Part shown: positions 24,073 to 33,116 of the stretch, piece by piece
How positions within the stretch are numbered: position 1 is the stretch's first letter
How the letters are laid out: each line of letters starts with the position of its first letter
Assembly: GCF_000620305.1 (NCBI RefSeq)
Contig: NZ_KK211104.1
Span: 207,533 to 271,532, forward strand
Source of the DNA: Desulfitibacter alkalitolerans DSM 16504
GTDB lineage: Bacteria > Bacillota > DSM-16504 > Desulfitibacterales > Desulfitibacteraceae
Reading direction: 5' to 3'
Length of the DNA: 64,000 nt
Position numbers and translations under genes: made by a program
The notes under the pieces: generated by a model
What the model was told of the DNA's origin: nothing
The model's database searches: none
Seen by the model: the letters and a program-made list of their open reading frames with translations, nothing else

Positions 24073-26589
24073 TCATACCTCCCGTTCTCCGTCGCGCTTT
24101 GGCGCGGTTTTCTGTGTGTCGGTTCCCTGGGAAACTGCTTTTTTACCTTCCTGCAATTTCGCAAGGATGGAGGGCTTTTCCGTGCGTCCGGGCTGTTTTT
24201 GTTCGTTTTTGACCGCTCTTGCAAGGTCAAGGAGAGAAATCTGCTTCCCGGGCTTAGCCTGTTCCTCCAGTTCGGAGACGGTGGGAGCAGCGGGTTCCGG
24301 TTCCTTTGGCTTTTCATAGGTTGCAAGCTGCTGTAACAGGGCTGTAGCTTCGGGCACATCGGTTTCTTCCTCGATGGCATATTGCAGCATTTCTTTCATG
24401 CCGGAAAGCTCGCCGTTTTCAATATCCCGCGCTATGGAGCGGATATTTTCCTCTTTGTCTTCCACATCATCGCGGTAGCCGTAAGTGTCAAAATTCTCGG
24501 CAAATTTATCAAGACGGGTAGCAAGCTCCATTACAGGGTCAAGTTCCGGCTGCTTCTCATTTCCCAAAAAAGCGGGCAGTTCCTTAAAGCCGAAGCTATC
24601 CACATAATGGGAAGTGCTCCCGCCGTTTCGTTGCAGGCAAACCACATCGCTGACCGATAGGCTGTGTCCCCGAAAGTCAGCGGGATGGTGCAGGTTGAAT
24701 TTCTCAAAGATGCCTTCCAGCGTATCGTCAGGCGACAGGGGCGCGACATAGACCAGCTCGTAATTGGCCCGGTCTACGGTCAGGCCGTCTTTTTTCAGCT
24801 GTTCCAGCGGTGTAAAACGGTGGAAATGCAGTTCCTCGCCGCCCTTTAACTGAAAGATACCAAAGCAGTCCCTGTCACCGTACAGCAGCCCTGCTTCCCG
24901 CGATGCTTCACTGTTTCTGGAGGCGTCTTTTAACATAGCGTACTCCCGCGATGCCTGCCATTCCCCGGCCTCAATGCCGAAAATCCCGTCATGTCCGACG
25001 ATTTCGTCCCGTTCAAAAACCATGGCCTCGGTGTTGTCCGGGTACAGCATGTAAACGGTATGGTCGGCGTCATACAGCGCCAACGCCCGGTCTTTCAGCA
25101 GCGGAAGCATGGAGGGGTCGGTGTAGCCGTACAGGTCGCGCTCGGACAGCTCGATAGCGGGGTCGGGCAAGAAATCGTCTGTTTCCGGTTCGACGGGCGC
25201 ATCCTGCTCCTGATGCGGTGCTGCCTGTTCTGGTGTGCCGGCAACGGGCGGTACGGAGAAAACCGGTGCATCCTGCGTAGCAGACACACTCATTTCGGTG
25301 GTACGAGCGGTTTCCTCGATTTGAGCCTTCACATCATCCGGCATATCCTTGTCATAGAACGTCACACTGCGGTCAGTGGCAATATGCGCCACGGTGACGT
25401 AATCGCCGTCCTTTTCCTCCAAACGGTTCCAGACGGTCAGGCCGTTCCCCATATGACCGTAGCCCAATTCATACTGCTTTTCAGGCTTTGGTGTGTATGA
25501 CGGTGCGGGGCCGGTGACGATATACTCCACGCCGCTGATTTCCTCAATATGCTGGTTGGGCTTTAATTCGGGCTCTACCGCGGGTGAAGGCTCCTGGCCT
25601 GAAACAGGAGCATCCGGCACAGGCAACGGCTCCGGCGCGGTCTCGTCCTGCTCTTTGGGTGTAAGATCAATCCCTCGCTCCTTGGCAAGCATACGGAAAT
25701 TTTCATCAATGCTGTCAATAAGCTCCGCCGCCGTTTTGCGGATAATGTCCAGCGAAGCGTTCAATTCCTTTAATTCACGGGTTTTACTCCATTCGGCTAG
25801 ATACCCGAAGCTGTTGGCGGCGGTTTCAATGCCGTAATACTGGCACACGGCATAGGAAACGCTTTCGGCCTCTACTTCCTCGGTGCGCCGGTCTTTTGGC
25901 TTTGCTGTCTCGTCCTCCTGCTGCAAACGCTCCAAATCGTGGAGCCTGGCATGGGCGATCTCGTGGATTATTGCCGAAACGGTCTGGATTTCACTCATTC
26001 CGGTACGGATGGCGATACTGTCTCCCATGCGGCAGATGCCGTCCGTGCCGGGTTCCAGTGGTTCAAACCGGATGGGCAGCGGAGATACGGCCCTAAGAGC
26101 GTCCAGAAAAAGCGCATAGTGCTTCACGTCGCCGGTCAAATCCTCCACCAGGCTTGGCAGAGGTTTTCCGTCTGTCTGTGATACGTCGAATACGGGAATG
26201 ACCTTAAAGCGCGCAATGCGCACCTCCACTTCCTCCGTGACGGGCAATCCGTCTGCGCCGAGTATGGGACGGCGGGTATCCGGGTCAAGCTTCTGCTGTT
26301 CTTTTGTAACGGTAAAGGGCGTGGGAGCAAGGATTTTGATGCCCGTTTCGCCGCGTTTGACATACCTGCCGAATTTGGATTGCCATGCCTGGTATCCTGC
26401 CACCAGCGTGGCGTCGGGCTTCTGCATATAAATGAGCAGGGTGTTCCGGGTGCTGTAGCGGTGGAACCGGGACATGGTTTGCAGGTAGGACAAATATTTT
26501 TCACCGATAAACAGGTCTTTAACGCCCTGTTCTAGTCGGTCGGTGATTTCCTTCACCTGATTTTTTGTGCTGTTGGCCTTATCAGCCAT
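24073..26589 (-). CDS. ArdC-like antirestriction protein with YodL-type domains
   Basis: An 838-residue multidomain protein. The N-terminal ArdC ssDNA-binding domain (about 10-150; YLSYLQTMSRFHRYSTRNTL) is followed by a zinc-protease-like domain with HEIAH at 209-213 and a downstream glutamate in EVEAESVSYAV. A YodL-like domain follows at roughly 495-590 (ALYDADHTVYMLYPDNTEAM, HDGIFGIEAGEW). A second related domain comes next (about 605-690, VVCLQRNGGSTSHYVDSFGF). The end has KPSILAKLQEGKKA 34 residues before the C-terminus, followed by a basic end, KRDGEREV. ArdC proteins shield entering single strands from restriction and can be carried into the recipient. The tail may be the export signal (inference). 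It is followed almost directly by the DUF3849 gene. Confidence 0.82.
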   Translation of the reverse strand: MADKANSTKNQVKEITDRLEQGVKDLFIGEKYLSYLQTMSRFHRYSTRNTLLIYMQKPDATLVAGYQAWQSKFGRYVKRGETGIKILAPTPFTVTKEQQKLDPDTRRPILGADGLPVTEEVEVRIARFKVIPVFDVSQTDGKPLPSLVEDLTGDVKHYALFLDALRAVSPLPIRFEPLEPGTDGICRMGDSIAIRTGMSEIQTVSAIIHEIAHARLHDLERLQQEDETAKPKDRRTEEVEAESVSYAVCQYYGIETAANSFGYLAEWSKTRELKELNASLDIIRKTAAELIDSIDENFRMLAKERGIDLTPKEQDETAPEPLPVPDAPVSGQEPSPAVEPELKPNQHIEEISGVEYIVTGPAPSYTPKPEKQYELGYGHMGNGLTVWNRLEEKDGDYVTVAHIATDRSVTFYDKDMPDDVKAQIEETARTTEMSVSATQDAPVFSVPPVAGTPEQAAPHQEQDAPVEPETDDFLPDPAIELSERDLYGYTDPSMLPLLKDRALALYDADHTVYMLYPDNTEAMVFERDEIVGHDGIFGIEAGEWQASREYAMLKDASRNSEASREAGLLYGDRDCFGIFQLKGGEELHFHRFTPLEQLKKDGLTVDRANYELVYVAPLSPDDTLEGIFEKFNLHHPADFRGHSLSVSDVVCLQRNGGSTSHYVDSFGFKELPAFLGNEKQPELDPVMELATRLDKFAENFDTYGYRDDVEDKEENIRSIARDIENGELSGMKEMLQYAIEEETDVPEATALLQQLATYEKPKEPEPAAPTVSELEEQAKPGKQISLLDLARAVKNEQKQPGRTEKPSILAKLQEGKKAVSQGTDTQKTAPKRDGEREV

Positions 26590-26624
26590 TGTGTGCCTCC
26601 TTTCTCACATGGAAAAGAACCGGA

Positions 26625-27296
26625 TTAACGCTCCGGCTTTCTGTGTTTAGGTTCTTTCGGTGTGGGATTGACCCGCGCGGCGGTTTTCTTTGCGGCATCC
26701 AGTTTCCCAAGCACGGATTGCTTTCCCTCCGCCTTTTGAAGCGCCGACAGCTTTTCCGCCGCCCACTCCGGCATACGGTCGGGCCGGATCACGCCGGCTA
26801 TGTAATACCGTTCCCAACGCATCGCTTTGCCGGTGAACAGGTTCGTGCAGAAAACAGCAGTGCCCCGTGCATCCGGATCGCAGCCGTTGCCGCCCGTGGC
26901 AAGCAGCAGTTGATGGTCGGCAGTGCGCGCTGCGGGTGTGAGTTTTCCCGGGGCAATGACGATAAGCCGGTTTTCGTAATTCCATCCCCGGCTGCCCGAT
27001 ATGCAATCATCGGCGGTCAAGGGAATATTGGAAACACCGCGCAGGGCACGTTCCTTTTCAATAAGCTCAACACGCTTTGCTGTCCGGTTTAAAAATTCTT
27101 TCATGACTTCCAGATAATCGGCGCTGACCGCAATATTGGAATATACATCCACACTGAACGGGTTATCCCAGGAGCAGTCACACACCATGAACGGCTCGGC
27201 GGCAGAAGCATCCTCAGCCAGCACCACCTCGCCGCCTGAAAGGTGGATGGCATGTTTCACTTCATAATTTTCAATCATCCGTTTTTCATCAGCCAT
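26625..27296 (-). CDS. Conserved ICE protein of unknown function with KxSVL tail
   Basis: A 223-residue soluble protein. The N-terminal half (HAIHLSGGEVVLAEDASAAE; FMVCDCSWDNPFSVDVYSNI; VSADYLEVMKEF) looks like a compact alpha/beta domain met in other Firmicute ICEs beside ArdC-like genes. I do not know its activity. The C-terminal 32 residues start KQSVLGKLDAAKK and end KHRKPER, the shared ICE tail. The gene lies between the prepilin peptidase and the ArdC-like gene, with short gaps and good ribosome sites, so it is probably cotranscribed with both blocks. Confidence 0.6.
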   Translation of the reverse strand: MADEKRMIENYEVKHAIHLSGGEVVLAEDASAAEPFMVCDCSWDNPFSVDVYSNIAVSADYLEVMKEFLNRTAKRVELIEKERALRGVSNIPLTADDCISGSRGWNYENRLIVIAPGKLTPAARTADHQLLLATGGNGCDPDARGTAVFCTNLFTGKAMRWERYYIAGVIRPDRMPEWAAEKLSALQKAEGKQSVLGKLDAAKKTAARVNPTPKEPKHRKPER

Positions 27297-27320
27297 ATAA
27301 AAAGCACCTCCATTTCATCC

Positions 27321-27734
27321 TCAAATCCGGCTGAAAACAAATACGACAACGGCAAAGCTGAAAGCGCCGACACATAAAAAGACGGCCAGGGGCACACTCC
27401 GTTGCTTTGTCGCTTTTGCGTAAATGCAGGCAGGAAGCAAGGCAAGCAGGAGGATGGCCGCAAGGGTATTCAGCCCGAAAGCAAAACCCATGGCTGCCGT
27501 CAGCTTGATGTCGCCGCCGCCCACGCCGCTGTATTTCATGGCAAGGAATAAAAGGCAGAGCCCTGGCAGAAGGCATCCCGCGATTCGTTCATACAGGACC
27601 GGGGCAGGCAGCAAAAAATCGGATGCAAGCCCGGTCAGGAGAATGGCAATCCATGTCCAGTCGGGAATGATCCGCTTTTTCAAGTCCGTAACCGCCGCCC
27701 ACAGGAGGGGGATGGCGCAAAACAGCAGCACCAT
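27321..27734 (-). CDS. Type IV prepilin peptidase (CpaA/TadV-like)
   Basis: A 137-residue membrane peptidase of the A24 family in its short, Tad-type form without an N-methylase domain. The two catalytic aspartates are D17 in VTDLKKRIIPDW and D75 in GVGGGDIKLTAAMGF. About five membrane segments are visible. It would cut the leader of the Flp-like pilins and perhaps of the two pseudopilins encoded upstream. Its start overlaps the stop of the CARDB gene by one base (TAATG), so the two are translationally coupled. It is the last Tad gene of the block. Confidence 0.88.
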   Translation of the reverse strand: MVLLFCAIPLLWAAVTDLKKRIIPDWTWIAILLTGLASDFLLPAPVLYERIAGCLLPGLCLLFLAMKYSGVGGGDIKLTAAMGFAFGLNTLAAILLLALLPACIYAKATKQRSVPLAVFLCVGAFSFAVVVFVFSRI

Positions 27735-30700
27735 TACCAGTCACCTCCCGTCACGTCGTCGGAATACATGCTGTCCATTACAGGAATGGCAAGCTGTCCG
27801 CCCGTAATCCACCGGGACAGGGTGCCGCCCGGCGTATGTACATCGGTGACAAGAAGTTGTACGGTGTAGTCCTTGTCGTCGGGGAACCAGATGGGGACAT
27901 ACTGCTTCCGGTACTTAAAGGGAGATGCGGGATTCTCCTTGAAAACAAACAGGCCGTCTTCTTTTACTAAAGGAATGGCGGTATTATAGCGGTATTCCGG
28001 CAGATATACCTCTGCCGTCTGCGGGGCAGTAATCAGCTCCGGCCTGTCGTAGTTGGTGCTGACGGAGGCGATGACCTTGATGGAATAGCCATAGCCGGAC
28101 TTGAGATATCCTTTGCCTTTTGTGGCATAATCCAGTTCTGCGCTTACCTTTAGCTCGGCATAATACTCATGCCATACAAATTTGCCGTTTTCATACCGCT
28201 GTTCCCACCATGTCACCCTGGGCTGTTCCTTCCTCTGCGGCGGGTCGGGCAGCGTCCGGCTTTCCTCCGGCTCGTCATAGGTGACATTTTTGATGACGGC
28301 CTTTTGGGTGTAGGTATTATTGGCAAAAGATGTTTCATTATTTAAATTCCGGTCAGGATTGATGGTGGCAATCAGGGTGATGTACTTATCGGCCTGGACA
28401 TTGGGCGTATCCCATCTGACCGAGACGACGTTCCAGGTGTTTTGCTCCATAACCATGGCATCGACACGCTTTTTAAGTGAAAGCTCCGGGATTTCAAACA
28501 GGACGGAAACCTTTTGTCCGGGCGTAAAGTCCTTGCTTCCTTTGTTGGACACCTTGATGGTGCTGATGACTGTCTGGTTTTTCTTGTATTGGTCGGGTGT
28601 TATCCGTTGCACATCCAGGTCATAGGGACGTTCCATCACCGGAATTTCAGCATCGGACGTGTTGTTGCTTAAGGTTGTATCCGTATATTCCTGCGGTGGT
28701 GAAATAGCTGACCTGAGTTTGATGGTTGTTCCCTTCTCTCCGGCTTTTCCTTTGACAACAAAAGTCTTTGTTTCATGTGCTTCAAAGCTTGCTGTTGAGG
28801 TTACTTCCTTAACTGCCGTATTATCAACCGTAGTACTTAGGTTTGCTCCTGTCACCGCTTTGTCGGTATCATTGGTAAAGTAAACTGTAAAGCTGTATTC
28901 CTCCTGTTCGTAGATCGTTGGTGGAGAAGATATGTTAACCCATAAATCGCACAGCTTTCCTTTTGGTACATCAGGATTAACCGGTGGCTTATCCGGGTTT
29001 ACAGGAGGTTTGTCCGGATTTACCGGCGGTTTGTCGGGGTTCACCGGGGGCTTATCAGGCTCTTTGGGCGGTTTATCCGGTTTATCCGGTGGATTATCAG
29101 GATTTGTCGGCTTGTTAGGTGTTCTCTCAATAACGGTGATCTTTGAAGTTGCGGTGTTATTGCTTGGATTCTCATCTATAAAGCCCTCCGGGACACCGAT
29201 ATTTGCCCAAAGCCTGTACACTTCGCCCTTGTTCCCTGCCTTGTCTGTGATTGTAAATGATTTTGTTTCCTGGGGTTTGAAGCTGCAGGTCTTCGGAATT
29301 TGTTCCAAAGCAGAATCGTTATTCGTCCCCTGTAACATCACGTTTGTAAGCTCCTTATCGGAACTGTTCGTGAAGCTGACTGTAAAGCTGTAAGTCTCAT
29401 GCTCATATACAGTCGGTGGTGCAAGAATGCTTGCAGACAGGTTACACATCTTTTTCGGCTCAGGTTTGTCATCAGGAGGGACAGGATTATCCGGATTGTC
29501 CTTCGGTCCCGGTGGATTCGTCGGCTTCGGAGCAGGCTTGTCAATCACTCTGATGTCTGCCATGGCTGTATTGTTGGAAAGGTTGGCGTCGATAAAACCA
29601 TCCGGTACGCCGATATTTGCCCACAAGTGTATCACATCGGCTTTAGTGTCGGCTGTGCGCTTTATGGTGTAGGTCTTGCTCTCATTGGGTGAAAAATCCT
29701 GTATAGCAGGGATTTCCTTGATCAAAACGCTGTCTACCGTGCCTTTGAGGGATACGTCATAGGCCGGACTTTTCCCGCTGTTCATGTAAATCACGGTAAA
29801 GGAATAGCTATCCCCCCGGTATACCGTAGCAGGGGCGCGGATGGCAACCGACAGGTCGTTTCCGTCACAGGCCTTGAACTTGAAATAGAAGTTTGTCATC
29901 GGAATTTTGTAATTGATTTTTTGTATAATACTGGTCTGGGTTTTGCTTTCTCCATCGGTATATTCGGTGCTTTCCGGCGTGTAATTCCATTCAAGGCCGC
30001 AATAGATGAAGTTTCGGGACAAGGGAATATCATCTTTCGCAAAAGTAACGGATGTGGTTTGATAGGGATAGAGCAGTATCGGTACTCCTTTGTCCTGAGC
30101 GGTGAGCGTACCGTAAACCTCTTTCTTGCTCTCGTCGCACCAGGTCGCGTCTATATCTATTTTTACCGGGGCTTGATAGGACAGCGCTGTATTCCGCATG
30201 GTTTCAAAGGCAACCAGTGCTTTTTTCGTCCATCCGTAATGGGTGGTCAGTGCTTCAAAATCCGTGTTTGTATCATAGATACCGTAAACTTCGCCTGTTG
30301 AGATATTGTGAATTTTCACCACGAGGCTTCCTTTTAAGGTATAGGTGCCGCCGTCCTGTCTGCCGATCCAGGCGGCAATGCGTTCCTGCTCATAATCGGC
30401 TACGGTATTGGCGTTTACAAGGTCGATGCGCTGGGGCTCCGGGAAGGACTTTAAAAGCGTATCGCCTTCATAAATCCTGGTCACGTTCATGCCGATGGTG
30501 CGGTATCGGGTGTCGTAGGTTGCCCGAACCTGAAACACCACGTTGACCGTAACCGTCATGATAGCCCCCTGGTCGGTTTTTGCCGTAATGGTATAGGGGC
30601 CGCATTTTTCCTTGCTTTCCACCGCCAGGGTATAATCGGGCGGTATCATCCGGCCCCCGCCGCCGTATTCCAGTTTTATTTCCGTCAGCGCTCCGGTGGA

Positions 30701-30892
30701 CGCCGTGACGCTGATGGGGATTTCAGCCGGGAACTGCTCCACGGCCACCACACCGCTTTCATTGGTCAGGCTGTCTATGGGGGAAGCCACATGGATTTGT
30801 ATATCGCTGTCTGACGCGGCAAACGCCTTGGTGGAAAAGAGCAGGCAGCAGACAAACATCAGCGGCAGGACTAACAAATATTTTCGTTTCAT
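27734..30892 (-). CDS. Secreted CARDB-repeat surface protein, possible mating adhesin
   Basis: A 1,052-residue protein with a clear signal peptide (KRKYLLVLPLMFVCCLLFST then KAFA). Three similar CARDB (immunoglobulin-like) repeats follow at about 350-450, 485-590 and 650-750. Each contains a PPTVYEHETYSFTVSFTNSS-type core and an NIGVPEGFIDxNPSNNTA-type end. A fourth, more diverged repeat lies near 755-860. Proline-rich linkers join them, including tandem NPDKPPV units. No LPXTG motif or C-terminal membrane helix is present, so it may be held by the pilus or by other wall contacts. It lies in the Tad operon between the pseudopilins and the prepilin peptidase. A role as pilus tip or mating-pair adhesin is inference. 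Confidence 0.75.
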   Translation of the reverse strand: MKRKYLLVLPLMFVCCLLFSTKAFAASDSDIQIHVASPIDSLTNESGVVAVEQFPAEIPISVTASTGALTEIKLEYGGGGRMIPPDYTLAVESKEKCGPYTITAKTDQGAIMTVTVNVVFQVRATYDTRYRTIGMNVTRIYEGDTLLKSFPEPQRIDLVNANTVADYEQERIAAWIGRQDGGTYTLKGSLVVKIHNISTGEVYGIYDTNTDFEALTTHYGWTKKALVAFETMRNTALSYQAPVKIDIDATWCDESKKEVYGTLTAQDKGVPILLYPYQTTSVTFAKDDIPLSRNFIYCGLEWNYTPESTEYTDGESKTQTSIIQKINYKIPMTNFYFKFKACDGNDLSVAIRAPATVYRGDSYSFTVIYMNSGKSPAYDVSLKGTVDSVLIKEIPAIQDFSPNESKTYTIKRTADTKADVIHLWANIGVPDGFIDANLSNNTAMADIRVIDKPAPKPTNPPGPKDNPDNPVPPDDKPEPKKMCNLSASILAPPTVYEHETYSFTVSFTNSSDKELTNVMLQGTNNDSALEQIPKTCSFKPQETKSFTITDKAGNKGEVYRLWANIGVPEGFIDENPSNNTATSKITVIERTPNKPTNPDNPPDKPDKPPKEPDKPPVNPDKPPVNPDKPPVNPDKPPVNPDVPKGKLCDLWVNISSPPTIYEQEEYSFTVYFTNDTDKAVTGANLSTTVDNTAVKEVTSTASFEAHETKTFVVKGKAGEKGTTIKLRSAISPPQEYTDTTLSNNTSDAEIPVMERPYDLDVQRITPDQYKKNQTVISTIKVSNKGSKDFTPGQKVSVLFEIPELSLKKRVDAMVMEQNTWNVVSVRWDTPNVQADKYITLIATINPDRNLNNETSFANNTYTQKAVIKNVTYDEPEESRTLPDPPQRKEQPRVTWWEQRYENGKFVWHEYYAELKVSAELDYATKGKGYLKSGYGYSIKVIASVSTNYDRPELITAPQTAEVYLPEYRYNTAIPLVKEDGLFVFKENPASPFKYRKQYVPIWFPDDKDYTVQLLVTDVHTPGGTLSRWITGGQLAIPVMDSMYSDDVTGGDW
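28968..29090 (-). repeat. Tandem repeats coding for NPDKPPV units
   Basis: Several consecutive 21-base units of the type GGTTTGTCCGGATTTACCGG (plus-strand sense) code for NPDKPPV repeats in the linker of the CARDB protein, followed by degenerate KPPKEPDKPP units. Slippage here could change linker length. Confidence 0.75.
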
Positions 30893-31374
30893 TCGGAACC
30901 TCCTTCCGTAATTCGCGTGTTGACGCTGGATATGCTAAAGGGAAACCGCACTTCTCCGGTCAGGAAGCTGAAAATGCTGCGGGTTCTAAGCTCCCCGTCC
31001 AGCGTCAGCCGGGGCGGGCTTTCCGTCGCATGGATGCTTTGAATTTCAAGCCGGTAGTTCCATTCCTCACCGGCATATTTGTTCATCTCCGAATCCAGCC
31101 CCATGCTTTCATGCAGGTACTCATACAGCTTTTCTTCTGCGGCCTCCGTATCCAGCAGGGCATAGCCGTCCCTGCGGTATTCGTCGCGCATGGCGTACTC
31201 CACGGAGCTGTTTACACCCCGCTGGAGCACATATTCCACCTGCTGGTACAGGCTTTCCATGCGGAAATATTCGATTAAAATGGCCGATAACGTAAGAATA
31301 AAAAAGACGAGAATAAGAATGAACACAAAGGCGTCACCCCTGCAGTTTTTCAGTATCCCTTTGATTTTTCCCAT
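30889..31374 (-). CDS. TadE/pseudopilin-like protein
   Basis: A 161-residue protein with one N-terminal hydrophobic helix after a short basic leader (GKIKGILKNCRGDAFVFILI, LVFFILTLSAILIEYFRM), the layout of TadE/TadF minor pilins. The rest is a soluble domain with an acidic middle. The G-D-A-F junction could be the prepilin peptidase site. It overlaps the CARDB gene start by 4 bases and follows the DUF4320 gene by about 25 bases. It probably belongs to the Tad pilus of the element. Confidence 0.7.
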   Translation of the reverse strand: MGKIKGILKNCRGDAFVFILILVFFILTLSAILIEYFRMESLYQQVEYVLQRGVNSSVEYAMRDEYRRDGYALLDTEAAEEKLYEYLHESMGLDSEMNKYAGEEWNYRLEIQSIHATESPPRLTLDGELRTRSIFSFLTGEVRFPFSISSVNTRITEGGSE

Positions 31375-31399
31375 GGCATTAACCTCCTTTCCGGTGTGC

Positions 31400-31882
31400 T
31401 CACTCTGCGAGCTTCCAATATTTTTCCGACATTCCGGTAATACTGACTTTCATGGGAATCCGTATTTCTACGGGTGGTGCAAAGCTTGGCGTGAAAATGG
31501 TAAAGGGATAGCTGTAGGTCATGGTGACGGTAAAGGTATCCCGCAGCTGGATTTTCTGATCCTCACAATATGATACATTTTCAACGGTCATTTCCGGCGA
31601 TAGGTCGGTCTGCTGCTTGAGCCTGTAAAACACGTCATAGGCCCGGTCGGAAACCTGCCCCTCCAGTTCTACCACACGGACAACGCGGCGGCAGACATGG
31701 TTCAGGTTTAGATATGTGGTAAAAACGCTTAAAAAGCTCATGACCGTAACCATGAGCGATAGCACTACAAGAGTTTTTATGATTAAATCGAAGTAGCTGC
31801 TGCCTTTCTTATCGGAAAGCAGCTTTTGAAAGGACAACGGGGGAGAAAATCTCCCCCGTATGCCCCGGTGCCTGCTGTTCAT
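31400..31882 (-). CDS. DUF4320 family TadE-like protein
   Basis: A 160-residue protein with a basic N-terminus (residues 1-27) and one hydrophobic segment (SSYFDLIIKTLVVLSLMVTV, then MSFLSVF). An extracellular domain follows. The combination matches my memory of the DUF4320 family in Firmicute ICEs. Leader, single helix and position directly behind the pilin cluster suggest a minor pilin. Family members are not characterised. The upstream gene is a pilin. Confidence 0.72.
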   Translation of the reverse strand: MNSRHRGIRGRFSPPLSFQKLLSDKKGSSYFDLIIKTLVVLSLMVTVMSFLSVFTTYLNLNHVCRRVVRVVELEGQVSDRAYDVFYRLKQQTDLSPEMTVENVSYCEDQKIQLRDTFTVTMTYSYPFTIFTPSFAPPVEIRIPMKVSITGMSEKYWKLAE

Positions 31883-31928
31883 TGGCCTTGCACCTCCTGT
31901 TTCTGTAAATTTGCCTTTGAAACGCTCA

Positions 31929-32138
31929 TCAGCTGAGCAGACCGGTGATTTTGGTTACGATATTGTTCCAGATTGTGGTGATAGAGCTTTGATACAGGGT
32001 CATGAATACAGCGCCTACCACTACAACAACCAGCACCACAATGAGCCAGCCGGTCATCTGGTCGCCGCTGGGGTTCATTAGTGTGTTCCCAGCCTTCACA
32101 GCCATCATCTGGATTTTGTTTTTCATTGTCTTAAACAT
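31929..32138 (-). CDS. Flp-like pilin, copy D
   Basis: A 69-residue pilin-like protein with a basic N-terminus, the conserved NPSGDQMTGWLIVVL segment and one long hydrophobic helix. A short C-terminal part ends TKITGLLS. The start at 32138 has GGAGG eight bases upstream; the longer frame is untranslated leader. It is one of four tandem paralogs at 31.9-33.0 kb, the last in transcription order. The expected Flp glutamate at +5 after the cleavage glycine is missing (G-DQMTG). Confidence 0.78.
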   Translation of the reverse strand: MFKTMKNKIQMMAVKAGNTLMNPSGDQMTGWLIVVLVVVVVGAVFMTLYQSSITTIWNNIVTKITGLLS

Positions 32139-32228
32139 AGTACATACCTCCGTAAATATATATTTTTGATTAAAGAAGTGGAGAGAACTGTGTGCCCCCT
32201 CCCGAACCGGCAAGTATTAAGCCGTCCG

Positions 32229-32434
32229 CTATTTCAGCAGATTGGTGATCTTGGCAACGATATTATTCCAGATTGTGGTGATAGAGCTCTGATAAAGCGT
32301 CATGAACACCGCACCCACCACTACAACGGCACTACAATGAGCCAACCGGTCATCTGGTCACCGCTCGGATTCATCAGTGTGTTCCTGGCCTTCACAGCCA
32401 CCGTCTGGATTTTGTTTTTCATAGTCTTGAACAT
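32229..32434 (-). pseudogene. Flp-like pilin, copy C, broken by a 4-base deletion
   Basis: Starts like its paralogs (ATG at 32434, GGAGG leader; FKTMKNKIQTVAVKARNTLM, then NPSGDQMTGWLIVV). Near 32325 four bases are missing compared with copies B and D, and the frame stops at once. Downstream the normal sequence continues in the shifted frame to a stop near 32229. It is either a recent pseudogene or a sequencing error; the flanking copies are intact. Confidence 0.85.
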
Positions 32435-32481
32435 AGTACATACCTCCATTTAATTTGTTTTTTGATTTTGAGTAAGGAAAA

Positions 32482-32504
32482 GGAGGGAACTGTGTGCTCC
32501 CTCC
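32482..32504 (-). terminator. Hairpin between pilin copies B and C
   Basis: GGAGGGA / TCCCTCC stem, followed on the minus strand by TTTTCC. It would reduce read-through from copy B to copy C. Confidence 0.6.
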
Positions 32505-32526
32505 CGAACAAGGATTAAGCCGTCTG

Positions 32527-32736
32527 CTAGTTCAGCAAGCCGGTGATTTTGGAAACAATACTGTTCCAAATCTGTGTGATGGAGCTTTGGTAGAGCGTCA
32601 TAAACACCGCACCCACAACTACAACAATCAGTACAACGATGAGCCAGCCGGTCATCTGATCGCCGTTCTGGTTCATCAATGCATTCTGGGCCTTCATGGC
32701 CGCCATCTGGATTTTGTTTTTCATTGTCTTAAACAT
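32527..32736 (-). CDS. Flp-like pilin, copy B
   Basis: 69 residues, nearly the same as copy D, with an NQNGDQMTGWLIVVL core and the end SKITGLLN. The start at 32736 follows GGAGG. It lies second in transcription order and is bounded by hairpin terminators on both sides. The single hydrophobic helix (about residues 32-52) would pack in the pilus core after cleavage by the prepilin peptidase at the end of the operon. Confidence 0.8.
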   Translation of the reverse strand: MFKTMKNKIQMAAMKAQNALMNQNGDQMTGWLIVVLIVVVVGAVFMTLYQSSITQIWNSIVSKITGLLN

Positions 32737-32770
32737 AGTACATACCTCCGTAAATTTGATTTTGAATAAA

Positions 32771-32797
32771 AGAAAAAGGGAAGCTGCTGCTTCCCAT
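32771..32797 (-). terminator. Strong terminator between pilin copies A and B
   Basis: GGGAAGC-AGCA-GCTTCCC followed by TTTTTCTTTTATT on the minus strand, a textbook rho-independent terminator inside the pilin cluster. Confidence 0.85.
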
Positions 32798-32820
32798 GAC
32801 ATTGTGCCGTTAAGCCAGGC

Positions 32821-33018
32821 TTAGCCTAACAAGCCGGTGATTTTGGAAACAATGCTGTTCCAGATTGTGGTGATTGAACCCTGGTACAGGGTCATGAACA
32901 CCGCACCTACTACCACGACAACCAGTACCACGATGAGCCAGCCGGTCATCTGATCGCCGCTGGGATTCATCAGTGCGGTTTTCGCTCTCCAAAGAGCGTT
33001 TGACATGTATTTTCTCAT
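32821..33018 (-). CDS. Flp-like pilin, copy A
   Basis: 65 residues, the first pilin behind TadC. The N-terminus differs from the other copies (MRKYMSNALWRAKTALMNPS) but the core GDQMTGWLIVVL and the end SKITGLLG are the same. The start at 33018 has AAAGGAGG nine bases upstream. A strong terminator follows, so copy A should be the most highly expressed pilin if transcription comes from the TadC side. Confidence 0.8.
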   Translation of the reverse strand: MRKYMSNALWRAKTALMNPSGDQMTGWLIVVLVVVVVGAVFMTLYQGSITTIWNSIVSKITGLLG

Positions 33019-33103
33019 GGAAATCGTCCTCCTTTCTGCTGGATTTTTCATTACAGTTTTGATGCTTTGCATGGGTCATACCTCCTAAGATTGTATTTGA
33101 AAA

Positions 33104-33116
33104 GGGGCATTGCCCC
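33104..33116 (-). terminator. Hairpin between tadC and the pilin cluster
   Basis: GGGGC-AAT-GCCCC followed by TTTTC on the minus strand. It separates the assembly genes from the pilin genes. Confidence 0.65.
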
